Notes under the pieces: model-generated
Database searches by the model: none
The model's input: the letters and a program-made list of their open reading frames with translations, nothing else
What the model was told of the DNA's origin: nothing
NCBI GenBank assembly: GCA_023079485.1
Contig: CM041089.1
Span: 11,175,001-11,239,000 of the forward strand
DNA length: 64,000 nucleotides
Direction of reading: 5' to 3'
From: Archilochus colubris
Lineage: Eukaryota; Chordata; Aves; Apodiformes; Trochilidae
Program-made: the position numbers and the translations under genes
In this document: piece by piece, positions 12,270-24,068 of the stretch
Layout: each line of letters starts with the position of its first letter
How positions within the stretch are numbered: position 1 is the first letter of the stretch

Positions 12270-15200
12270 GTTAGCATTCCCACTCTGAAGCAAGCATTCT
12301 TCTCCAATACTGGTTAAAGAGCTTATTTAATTTAACTTCCATTTTTTCCTTAAACATCTGTGAAACTTCATTTCTCTAATCAGATTCTTACTTTCCTCTG
12401 CTAATTACAATCTTGTTTTTTCTTATGTATATCATTTCCTGTGCGATAATTTTTTCATCATTGGTTTTCTTGCTCTTTATATATTTCCTAGATGCTGATG
12501 TTCACACTCAGGCAAAGCAACTTATTTGTGTTGTCCCCATTCTCCTTAAAAACCCTCAGAAAAAATATGCCACAAGACATTATTTGCCTCTGTATATTTG
12601 AATATTTAGCATAGCTTCCAAAATGCCACCATTTGTTGCCCTGATAGCTCCATCATCAGCAGATTCTAGGATTTTAATTTACTCTAACATGATGAGCCAC
12701 CCTTCAGAAAAATTGGCCACCAGCTGCCTCTCTGCTTGAGTAGGCTGAAGTCACACACAAAACAATGAAGCTTGTCAGAAAAATGCCACTTCTCCATTTC
12801 ACTTTCCTCACAGCCTGTTCTTACTTTCTTTGTATTTCTCCATTGCCCTAGACTGCATCTTAATCCCAGTCTCAAAACCAGAAAGTTTCTTTCTGTATGG
12901 CTCATGAAAAATTGCCACATAGAACTAAACTGCTACAAGGTCTCAGCATTCAGATTAGGGTTACTTTCAGTTTTCATCTCTATCTTAATTCTTGCATAAC
13001 CACAATCCATTTCATGGAGCTTTCAGGCAGTTTTGTAGATATAGGCTAAAATTTGGAGAAGGCAAACCCTTCGGAACCAAGACAGATACTGCAGTAACAC
13101 CTTATGCATATTAAATTCCATTCTACAAAGCAAATCAGGATTTTTTAAAATACTATTAGTTTAAGTAACAGCACAAACATAGAAAAACTCATTAAATACA
13201 ACACACTGACTTTCACATTTCTACAGTAATTAAACCCTTATTTCAAAGATTTTGCATATCTCTCATAATTAACTACATAGTGAATGCTAAATTGAAAAAA
13301 TGTTAGTCATACCTACGGATTACTCTCAGGTCCACAAATACAACAGACAAATTTGAAATTTTTGCTAAGATAGAGCTTTGAGTTTTTAGAAAATTCCCCC
13401 AAAATTATAAGAAGATTAAGTTCAAATGATCTAAAGGTTTGGTTTGCATTTCTCTGTATAAACACAGTGGTATGTTTACCAAACAACCATTTCCTTCTAC
13501 CCTGAGTTCACAGATTTCTGAAACCTCACAAAAAAAGTTTTTTAATGAACGCAAATGTGTTCAGAACATCAAACCAAACTTGAATAAATCATACAGTGGG
13601 AATACTGAGGTCTAGTAACTCTGAATGAAAGAGCTCTGCAACATAAAGGTTTCTGTAAACCTCCACAATAGTTTCAGGCACAACTAAAGACAGACTTACG
13701 TAACATATTAGTTTGCAATTGCAAAGGACTCTTCAGGTTTTGTAATCAGTTCTCACACTTAAGCAAAAAACAGTAAAGAATTGCTGCAATATTTCAGCTA
13801 CATACCTTGCACAGCTCAGAAAGACAGCTTCTTACCTATGTTAAAGCACAATTTTAATTTATTTCATTCATTTGAGGAAACAGAGAAAACAACATATGCT
13901 GTTTCATACGCTGATAGTTAGAGTAAATCAACCAAGATTATTTTTAAAACTAAAAAAAGGAAAGAAAAGGGTTTAATTCTTTGAAAAGATGTCTAGCTTA
14001 CCTGGTTTTGCCATTCCACACCGACAGCCTGAACAATATTATCAGCTCTTCAGGTACTAATTCTTGTTAACTGGAAGGATATTTTCTCTCTTGTTGGATT
14101 AATAATCAACTTTCCTGATAGTTCATTTGTAATTCTCTGCTGGTTAACCCTTTGCAGGGCTCCCATTTTGAACTAAGCACCTACACTGTTAAGTTCATTT
14201 TAGTACAAAAATAAACAAACATCTGATAATACATACTTGACAGTTAAATAGGGAGAAAGTTTAAGAAAAAAAAATTATAATTGCTTAAAAGAAGACTTTC
14301 TTCCTCTTAAAGTCTCTACTTACTAAACCTAAAGCTAGTAAACCAATGCATCCACAAACTGAAAGCAGTGAAGTCTCATGCGACAGCACACTCCCATGAA
14401 GCTACTGCTCAGCCTCTCATCTTCAGTGTATGTGTAAATATGACACATGCCTGCTGAATTCTGAAAATAACATCTTCTATTATTGAATAGTGTGCTGAGA
14501 AATTACCACAGTTATCAGTTTGTGCAAGGCCGTCCATCTGTGTTGTCAGAAAGCAAGAGCAAGAGTGGCCAGGAGTAGAAATGAGATAAGAGAGGCCCAG
14601 AATAGCTAAAAAAGGGGAGTTCAAATAAGGTCAGAACAGTTTAAGATGGGATACCTAACAATTATATGTAATTTTATTTTTCAAAGGTAATAGTAGAAAA
14701 TTCCATACATTTTATCAGTTTCATAAGAATTCAATATATTTTGGTAGCACTGTTGTAAAATAAGCAAGCAAATTCAAAAGTAAACCTAATAAAGGGGCTT
14801 GGAGATCTAGTATAGGAAAGTGAAGCAACCTGGAAATCCTGACCTGTAGAAACTTGTCTTTGTTTGGGAGACATAAAATGGACCTTGGGATGCGCTTTGT
14901 GGACAGAGGGAAGAAGAACAGAAAAACAAACTTTTTGGATGGATGACTGAGACACAATGCTGAAAAAATGGAGAAATCAGAAGAAAAGCTTTTTTTATTA
15001 TTTCTGTAAAAAAATTACTTAGGGTTTTTGATGGCCTAGGGAAAAGAAAACGTTGCAGTTCTATTCACTAACAGAAATGCCTTCCTAGTAAATTGTGTTA
15101 TAACTGTTTTATTAAATAATACTGCAGTACATTTGTTTTTTCCTTAGACAAAGGGACAGAGTCTCCACAAGTTACTGCACAGCACAGAAGAGATTACTTC

Positions 15201-15519
15201 CCTTTGAGTAAGAGTAGTCCTATAGCAAATCTAGTTTTAGACAACGTAGGTCTCCGTTCTCTCTCCTGTAGCACCTAATATGGTTTGTTGTAAACTTTCT
15301 ATATGTGCTGTAGAATTTATGATAAAATGCTACAAAGTGTTGGAATAAAATTAATTTCATATTTATAGTTAATTTTGTTCTGTGCTTGTTTGAAGAAAAG
15401 CCTTTTAAGAACACCAGTAATGTGAGAAAGTTACAACAACTAAATTGATTGTTAACTATCACATCAGTGGTACTCCTGGGGGCTCCTCTTCATGGGAAGA
15501 AAGCTTAAACAACATTTTC
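12270..15519. other. AT-rich noncoding DNA, no gene seen
   Basis: The open frames here are all below 81 codons and look like chance. A pyrimidine-rich stretch at 12,300-12,480 contains several splice-acceptor-like strings without an attached coding frame. Confidence 0.5.
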
Positions 15520-16500
15520 TAATTCATTGGACTGCTTCCCGGAGATGTGATGGCCTACAGAGGCAGTGCTGAACAAAGAAGGCTGGAACAGTCAGTCAGT
15601 AAACAACCCTTTTCAGAGGATGGTCACAAATAAGTGCAACTTTGTTTAATAAAGGCAAATTATAGTTGTCTTTTATTCTTCAGAAGGTGCATTATCTTTC
15701 TCTCGTGTTCCACCTGACTAAACTGGTGGTATCTCTTCTATCACCTGACTGACTGATTGGCTGGAAATAATGGGACAAAACAATCCACTATTGTTACGAG
15801 AGACAATGACCTTTCATGTCCTTGGAGCTCGCCATGACCTTTCATCTTTCCTATCCTCCAATGGTCTCTCCTAACAGCTAAAACTACACCCCGTTAGGCT
15901 GAATTCCAGATTGTCATAAAAAGCCCCGTCCTTTCGAAACAAAACCAATTTTTACACCAAGGTGGAGAAGAAACACAGGTCCATTGTTCCTGCACAGATG
16001 GAAGTTAGAGTTACTACGGCAACAGCTCTAATCCCCCTTTTTACCACCTTTTTCACATCATTGGCCTATCAAGTGTGCTACCTTTTAACTCATAAGCTCA
16101 AAAGCTGGTAGTCTAACTGACTGCCCTAATTAGCTACGATTTTCACAGTACAGACAACATGATGAGCTAATCGAAATTTGCAAAATAATGACGTACCTCC
16201 AGCAAATATTCCTCCTCCTGAGGCCCAGTCTTAGAATAACAATAATGAGACCATTATTAGAGAAGGGCATTAAAATGCTGCACTGCTGCTAAACAGAGAA
16301 CTTAATTGTTCTGGTCTTGTCCATTGAATCAACAACCTATTGTTGTGGACTTGAAAAATAAAGGACTGGAGAATGGGTGCCATAATGATTGGTCTGTGCT
16401 GCCATACCAGCACTCTGTAGAATTGTTTTCCTTTTGAAACTCTTGATGGACTAGTAGTTTTGTTTAAAAGTAATATAAAAGGCAATTGTCTGGATAAAAA
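15520..16500. promoter_or_regulatory. enhancer-like stretch with SOX and nuclear-receptor half-sites
   Basis: This segment keeps more CpGs than its surroundings (for example in TTACGAG, CTCGCC, CCCGTT, TTTCGAAA, CTACGG and GACGTA) and has few homopolymers. Two identical 12-mers ATGACCTTTCAT (15,806-15,817 and 15,834-15,845) each contain an extended nuclear-receptor half-site (AAAGGTCA on the other strand), 28 bases apart. At 16,330-16,345 CAACAA and TTGTTG face each other across CCTA, a pair of SOX-like half-sites, and another ATTG core lies just upstream at about 16,323. Known developmental enhancers often have this texture. Conservation has not been tested and the edges are approximate. Confidence 0.35.
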
Positions 16501-16883
16501 GTCCTATTTATTGAAATCTTTAGAAGGAGTTGCATGGATTTGTTCATGACCCCCAAGATAAAAACACAGGGACCATAATAATGCTATTTGTAGAGACCAC
16601 TGCTTGTAGTGACACCAGAGCAGGCTGTCCTGTCTAGCTGCTGCAAAAGGAAGGAAGGCATTTCCTTTGCAGACAGAAATCATGACAGAAGGTCAAATAG
16701 TGGACAGATCCAATTCATCTGTAAAACAGAAGATGTTTTATGAAAATAACAAAAATATTACCTTGTATATTTGGTCATCATTTAAAAATTCTGAGTTTAG
16801 ATGGAACTGATAAAGTTATGCCTCAGTCACAAGACAAGAGTTTTTAGTTTGGTCTGTTGGCAAGAGATTAAAATTTACAGAAC

Positions 16884-16902
16884 TTTTTTTTTTTTTTTTT
16901 TT
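16884..16902. repeat. poly(T) run, 19 bases
   Basis: This is an uninterrupted T19. It could be the tail of a minus-strand retrocopy, but no retrocopy body is recognisable beside it, so a simple homopolymer is the better call. Confidence 0.9.
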
Positions 16903-17468
16903 ACCTCTTCTATAGAGCTATATCCTAGAGCTTGCACTCAGGAAACTGAATAATATACCTTCAAATGTAGTGACTCAGCTGATTTAAATTATAACTTCAG
17001 GGAGCTGAAACTTCTGGACTGTCTTTTGTTATTTATTTTAATTGACAAGATAGTGAAATCTATGACAGTATTTCGCAAAGTGTTTAGGATAAACATGATC
17101 TTGAGGAAAAATATTCTCCCAAATAGAAAAAAATCATAGTTCTATTACATAAAATCATTGATAAATAACAGTATGCTGGATTCCTCCCAGCTTTTATCAC
17201 AATAGAATAGTTGAAAAAAATTAAGCAGTAATATTTAAACTTTGGACAGAAATTAAAATTGTGTTACTGTATCTCTTAAGGTTACCTCTTTAAATGCATC
17301 TTTCTTCCTACATATTGCTAAAAAACAGGCTATGACTTGAGGTTAATACAAACAATCAGAAACAACAGAATTTGGGTTTGCAAGAGTACCCATTGGTACT
17401 TAGCTATTTATTTCAATGGGGAAAAGTTGAGATTTTTTTTTTCTTATTCTAATGAACATATCAAAATG

Positions 17469-17486
17469 AAAAAAAAAAAAAAAAAA
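17469..17486. repeat. poly(A) run, 18 bases
   Basis: This is an uninterrupted A18 followed by a purine-rich stretch (GTGAAAAGG and similar). No retrocopy body or target-site duplication was seen around it. Confidence 0.9.
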
Positions 17487-17879
17487 GTGAAAAGGAATAA
17501 AAAAGGGGAAGAAAACTTAAAGGCTAACCAAAAATGCATTTTCATCACTCCTTAGAACTGCTTGCCTAATATAAAGTTGTCTTGCATCTACTCACAGAAC
17601 ACATTTTCTTTAAACTCAGGGTCTTCTGTAAATTGAAAAATGCCTAATATAACAAAGTATTAAATTGTAAATAAGACCTCTTGCTTCATTCAATCCATGC
17701 TTTGCTTCATTTATCTTCATCTTGTTAGGCTAAATTAATTAACAATCTCTGTGTTGCACACTTTCTCTTTTCATTACATCAAATAATGGCCTGAATATGG
17801 GAGAAAACCCTCACCACGGGGATCTTGAAACACTACCTTGAGGAAGAGTCTCTTACATATGTATTGCTTTAGCAATATT

Positions 17880-18840
17880 AACTGGCTAGATGTTACAATG
17901 TTTATTAAATTGATTCTTCATCACTTTAAAATAACCGTGTTTTTAACAGTTTTGTGAGAAATAAAAATATTTTCAAAGAATCAGAGGCTTGCAATAGATC
18001 ACATTTACAGTTTGTGAGCCACAAGTACCAAAAATTCATCAATATTTTTCCTCAGTGCTTTATTTAATATAAAACCCCTGCAGCTTGAACACAGTTTCTG
18101 GTCAGCCATGTATGCAGGCCCAAACACATTAATGTCTCAAATTACTCCAATCAAGTTGCCATATCATTTGTCTGGGAATGTTCTATGCATAATTAATTGG
18201 ATGCGTGGGACAGTTTCATTGGTAAATCTCATAATTTTAATACTGTAATGGGAAGCAATGTGCAAGTTTTCTGCCTTTAACCTACATTATGGCATCCAGA
18301 GCAAAAGGACAAAACAGTAAAGCCTTTTTTAATCTCACCCTGATCAAACAACCCGCTTTCTCCAATCACAGCTTTGTGCGTGATATCTTTCTGCTAGTGT
18401 TTCTTATTTAATTAAAACAGACACTGACAGAAGGACATGGATTAGGACTGTAATGATGCATTTACTTAGATTAATCGGAGGCTCCTTTTGGACTAATGGC
18501 TTAAACAAAGAACAAAAGGAAATTGTTATGAAACAGCCTTTCATCCCAGGCAAAGGTCACATTATGAGGTTTTTAATTTTGTCAGCCTCTGTTATATTGG
18601 GCCTTGCTACTGGAACATGAGAAGTGCTTCTCTTCCCCTCTTCCCCGAGCCAAGCCAGTTATTATAATACAGCCATTAAAGCTGCAAATTAAAATGTCTG
18701 ATTTTAAAACAGGTTGCTTCACTTTCAAAACCCTTTAATTAACATGTTGTGCATTGTTGTGAAGGAAAGAAACCTAAAATGCTAATGATCTGCTGCCAGG
18801 TGACCACACTGCAGTGCAAAATAATACAGACCCTTTCAAG
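17880..18840. promoter_or_regulatory. enhancer-like stretch dense in homeodomain, POU, SOX and nuclear-receptor motifs
   Basis: There are almost no homopolymers or repeats across nearly 1 kb, and recognition-like words are packed closely. They include ATGCATAATTAATTGG (POU/homeodomain composite, 18,185-18,200), GGATTA (OTX/PITX type, 18,439-18,444), TAATCGG (18,472-18,478), AACAAAG, AACAAAAGG and ATTGTTATG (three SOX/TCF-like words in 27 bases, 18,504-18,530), CAAAGGTCA (nuclear-receptor half-site, 18,551-18,559), TGCAAATTAA (POU, 18,683-18,692), TTAATTAA (18,735-18,742), GCATTGTTGT (18,751-18,760) and the E-box CAGGTG (18,797-18,802). This texture is typical of deeply conserved noncoding elements near developmental transcription-factor genes. 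The call rests on motif content only; the true limits and target gene are unknown. Confidence 0.45.
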
Positions 18841-18847
18841 TGGTAGA

Positions 18848-18880
18848 AATAATAATAAGAATAATAATAAGAATAATAAT
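18848..18880. repeat. (AAT)n microsatellite with regular AAG interruptions
   Basis: About 33 bases of AAT repeats are interrupted twice by AAG at the same spacing, giving a 12-base higher-order unit repeated almost three times. Confidence 0.9.
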
Positions 18881-19732
18881 ACACAGCTCTCTTCAATTAC
18901 CCAACTCTAGGTCTACTCTGTACCACATGTGCTTAGAGAAACAACTGTGCATCTAGCCAAAGATCAGAGTTAAGTATTCAGCATAAGAGACTGTTGTATG
19001 TTAACTGGGAAGAAGTCTGTGTCCATTCAGACACTGGAAGGAGAAACATTTGAAACCACCATGGAGCAGGTGATAGTTGGACCAGGCACAGTAAGAAGCA
19101 CGGAATGGAAAATTCTTACCCCCTCAGATGGAAACTGCAAATACACTCTTGTAAATCTCAAAAGAGCCACCCCCAATTTGCAGTGATAAATTCTGCTTCT
19201 GTGCTTTGCTGACAAAAAAGACAGCAAAGCATCAAAAGATCCCAAATACAGTTATACTTAAGTATTTGTCCTTTCAGGTTTTGCCATACAGTACCTAGAG
19301 GCACTTAACCTGATACAAATGAAGAAGGAAAAGCTTGCAGATAGTGCCAACACTGGGTCCAAACAGCAGCACAAATACCATCCTGAAAAATCCAGAACAA
19401 TTAGCTGGGCAGTCCCAGATTAACTCCACTTGACCTGTTTTTCAACAACGGTTAAGAAAAAAAAGCTTTCTCTGTAACTTGACATCTTCACCATAAAGAT
19501 CCCAGTCTAAGCCCCTCCCAACACTACAGCATAGCATGACAGTGCTCTTCCTAGGTCACAGCTGTAGGAAGTTGGATGAGATGCTGAGAAGCTGTGCTGG
19601 CCTTGATTCATTCACAAAGGTCTCTTACAATTCAAGTGACTCCTAATTGACCAGGAAGGTACAAAAATTACTGCAAAGAGGATTTTTAGTCATTGAATAT
19701 CCCTCACTGCCTTATGTTTTACTGAAAAGTTT
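18881..19732. other. noncoding DNA, no gene seen
   Basis: A 62-codon + frame (18,998-19,186) and a 72-codon minus frame overlap here. Neither resembles a known domain and neither has splice or promoter context. Confidence 0.5.
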
Positions 19733-19766
<34 letters not shown>

Positions 19767-19767
19767 A
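19733..19767. repeat. (TA)n microsatellite
   Basis: About 35 bases of nearly perfect TA dinucleotides are broken once by TTT. Such tracts are length-polymorphic and unwind easily; no other role is visible. Confidence 0.95.
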
Positions 19768-22700
19768 AGTGTCTATCACCATATTGATAAACATTCTTTG
19801 GAACAACTCTGACAGCAGAGGTAAGAACAGGAGTCAGACTGTCATTACCTCAGCATTTCTGTTTCCAACCAATTTAAAAAAAAAAAAGCCACAAGACTTT
19901 GCTGCCAGCCTGCCTGGCTGGTGTTTAATACTGCTACTGTGTGATTCCACATCCAGTGCCCCCAAAAACACTACTCAGTGATGAGCAGAATACATTTCCT
20001 CTTCAGACTAACTACAAACCAGCCAGGTTAAGAAAATTATAACATATTAAGGACTACAGGTTTTGTTTCATCCCAATCCCACATGTCAACACTTGGTATT
20101 GCACAGCACAGATCAGATTCTGCAATGCTGTTGCCACTAAACTCCTACACAATATAATCTCATTCCTAAAAACAATTTGATAATTTGCCCTTGAAAATAT
20201 TATCACAGTTACATGCAAGTCACTGAAATGACCAACATAAAAAGGGTAAATACACTTACTTGCAGACATAGCAATTGCAATTTTCTTAAGTCTCAAACAC
20301 CTGAGCTGCTTAAAAGGCAGCAAATAATTCAGGTAAATAAAATGTTAGTAAAATGAGCTATGAAGTAGGTTTCTATCTGGTTAAAAATATGCCAGACCTC
20401 ACAACAGTCTTCTACAACTTCAAGATATCACTGCCATCAGCTGGTACCCCCATTTCTTTATTTATTTAAACTTAACTGTGTTCTGCCATGACAATCACAC
20501 CTTAAGATACAAGAACCTGTTTTCACAGACCCACGTATCATCCACTAGTGTTCTTTGGCTTCCTCTTAATTGTTTTTTTCTCTTTAAGGAAAAAACCTCT
20601 TTAAGACAAAAAACACACTTCCAAGTTTATTTATTAAAAAATACCCCAGTATCTAATGAAAAACACTTGTTAAAAGTGATAGGTGGCTTTATCCTTTAAA
20701 ACTCACAGTCAGGAAATTCCCACTGATTTAATCTGTGGTTGTTCACATATTATATTTGTAGAATTCATCTCAACAGTATATTTTAAAGACATCTTGTGAT
20801 GAATACTGCATTGATATACACAATGCAAATTCACCATTTCCTAAAGTTTTATTTGTTCCTTAAAATATATGAAATATATGAATGCCCTTCCAGGGAACAA
20901 GTAATAAAATCAGCATTCATATCCTACACAGAATGTAAATTCATGCTTTAAGATCAAGCTGCTTTGATAGCAAATTATCTGCATCATTTCACATTTACCA
21001 GCTAGAGAGCTGACCAGGTACAGTCTCTATACAGCCAGCATTAGAACAATCAGTGCCTACATGAATACTTTGTGTCCCGTGTTTTTTCCTGAATATCCAT
21101 GTAGTACATAGAAATATATCTGTAGAAGAACAACAGTAATCCAGCAACCTAGGACTTCAACATAGGAGTCTGAAGAGTCAGGCTGGCATAGCAGCAGCTG
21201 GTGGCATAGAATGTGGAAACACTAGTAAAGCAGTCAAATACTTAGTAATCATGAAGGTTTGGTGCAGAATAAGACACTGATGGGGTTTTGATACATTATG
21301 AGTTCAACTGGGCTTATTAAAGTAAATATTTGAGTAATCATAGTGCTCTATGATGTTGATTCTGGAAACTGGTGGCCAACGAAGAGGAGAAAAGACAATT
21401 ACTTTCTCATGTCTTTGAACATCACTTTCACACACCATAGCAAAAGTCCCAACATGCTGTGCCTTGATGTAGAGCAAAATAAAATGTAGGAAAAAAAGTT
21501 TTACTAAAAAAATCCTCAAGTCACTGAGATTCCCTGTATAATAATGTAAGCATTTGATCCTAAGACGTGAAGAAGAGGGAATTTGGTTCCTTCTAAACAG
21601 GTTTTGTTACTCAAGTACCCCTGCAGATTACTGAGTGTGTTTTAAATGTATATAAATAGAGCCTGTATAACATGGAACTGTATATATGCAATGGTATACA
21701 TAAAGGAATCTATAGAACAGTCATACAGTGGAACCTAATCCTTTTCTTCAAATCACCAGCTTGTGCCCCCAACCACTAGCACTGATTACAAAGAACAGTA
21801 ATTTTCTCTATTTTCATATACTGTGAATCAAGAATAGTTTTTCTCTCTGAATATCAGTAGCAGTCCTTTGGACTTGTCCTACTACACGCAAGCTATTTCA
21901 GTTGTTTCCATGTATCCTTCTCTGTTCTATTCTACCTGGTATCACAGCTTTGTACATCTATCAGATCACAGACAGCAGAGCTGTTTGGTTTAGGGGCTTC
22001 CAAAGGACTGCATTTGAGCCATACAAAGTACCTCTTTTTCAGCCATAAGAACTACAAAGCCAAGCAATATTTGAATTGAAGTCACTTATCAGATTACCAG
22101 ATTCACCACTAGAAGTGCTCATTACTATTTAACTCTTCTTGCAATTCTAGATATCCCATATCATTTGAAAACTTCATTCCCATCTGATTTGTGATATAAT
22201 GTACAAAACATTGCAAATTGCACATTTGGCTTTGGAACTGTTGCACCTGTGAACATACCATTGAACTTTTGATCTTAAACTCTCTTTGCAATTGGAGTCT
22301 TTCTATCTTCATGTCTGTTAATTTTTTTAGTCCTGAAGATAAACTAGATAAATGATGGAAACAAAATCACACAAGCAGTCAAATCCTCTCTTCTGGCTGT
22401 TATCACTTGATCTCAATAAATGATAGGGTTATTATATTCCAAACTGCCTTCTGGAAGAAAATACTTTATGCAATTCATCACTGGCTTTATAGTGAGTGTC
22501 AAAAATTAAGTTGATAAAGTAGTTCATATTATATGTAATAGAAAAACTACCTATATACTTTCAAGATTATCCACATGCAAATGTGGGCTGCATCTAACTT
22601 CAGATAAATATGCTAGATTTCCACAGAAACTGGGCCAAATGTAACTGCTGAGAGATTTCAATTTGCTGGTGAACCCAACATGATATAGGTCATACACAAA

Positions 22701-23960
22701 AGGGCCTCATGCACTTATAATTACAGTGTCATACTCACACACGAGATAGTAATCTGATGAACTTCAGTACCTCGTCAAGAAATAATTCACTAACCACCTT
22801 TCAGCATTTAACTTAAAATTTTCCCACTAACCAAAATTTCCCTATTTGTATTACCTACTGAAAGGGGCATCAGAAGACTAAGGAGTATTTTTGATCCAGT
22901 ACCTGGCATGCTTATTACCTTTTTATGCCTTGTTTTACCTACATAAAAAAGAGGAGAAAAAAACCTTTTCAAGCCACCTTTTAAAACTGCTTTGAAATCT
23001 GATGACAAAAAGAGGGAAGGAGGGAAATGGAATCTCTAAGTCTGAAAAAAACCCAAATAAATTAGCATAAATATTTGGGAGGTTGTTGGTTTCTGTATTT
23101 TTGGAGGGGTTCTTTCTTTACTGTTGGAGCTTTCAATACCTAATCAATCAACCATACCACTGCATTGGTTTATTATCAAGTGGATCAGAAGAGACAAATA
23201 AATCAAGTCAGGACAGTGAATGCACTTTGGTTACCTGCTATACCTTGCACGTATCTTTCCCAGATTCAGACTGAAATCCAGCTCCAGCTGCAACAGTTTT
23301 CAGGCTGACAAATCTTTCTGGAGCTGTGCCACACAGTGTTTCAGACCTGGAAGGTGCTACAAGCAGGCACTTTCACTACCCCATACATCAAATTTTCACA
23401 CATTAAACATCCTTCCAAAGATATACCTGTCACACTGTAATGATATGCACCATCCAATCTTTGGGACCTCATTTCTTCTGCCCATATAATTATAAGGATT
23501 TAAAATCTTTCCTTTCTAAAGAGTGGAATTAAAATATATAACCTATTAAAAAGAGGACACTCAATTACAGTATAGAGACTCACTTATAGTTCACTCTCAA
23601 AGAGCTTAGGGTAATAGATTCTGAAAATGTGTCATTTTTGGTATATAATAATATTTTGGAGTATATCTAAATCTTCACAAAATTTCCATTGCTGACACCA
23701 CTGAAAGTCTGTCACTCTCATGGAAACTGAAGCAGTTTAGTAAGCAAAGTAATGCAAATAGGTTGAACTACCGAAATTTTTTATTTATTGATATCAATTC
23801 AGTGTTCCACCAGGCTCACTTAGCATGCTTATAAAAGTCTTGCTGGTAATCACTGAGAATGAGTTGTACAACTGCCTAGTTTCATCCACATTTGTGAATA
23901 ATATCATTATCCAAAATGAGTTTTGACACTACAGTTTTTCTGACCATCCAGGAATATATA
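19768..23960. other. AT-rich noncoding DNA, no gene seen
   Basis: There is nothing recognisable apart from a small tandem duplication AAATATATG x2 near 20,866-20,882 and T/A runs. All open frames are under 90 codons with no family likeness. Confidence 0.55.
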
Positions 23961-24068
23961 TTGTTTTTTACATATGCACATTTATGCCTGTGTGCATGCA
24001 TACGTATGTATAAATATACATGTATATATCTATATATACCTAAAAGTATATAGTTATATGCTATATAG
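23961..24068. repeat. TA/TG-rich alternating purine-pyrimidine tract
   Basis: About 100 bases are dominated by alternating purine and pyrimidine words (TACATATGCACA, TGTGTGCATGCATACGTATGTA, then TATATATCTATATATA). It resembles a decayed dinucleotide repeat. The TG/CA/CG portion has the base alternation compatible with Z-form DNA. Confidence 0.6.

Larger units (their letters stand above)
16501..17879. other. AT-rich noncoding DNA with A and T runs, no gene seen
   Basis: The segment contains the two long homopolymers listed separately. The 72-codon + frame at 17,337-17,555 is an artefact of reading through the poly(A) run as lysine. Confidence 0.55.
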
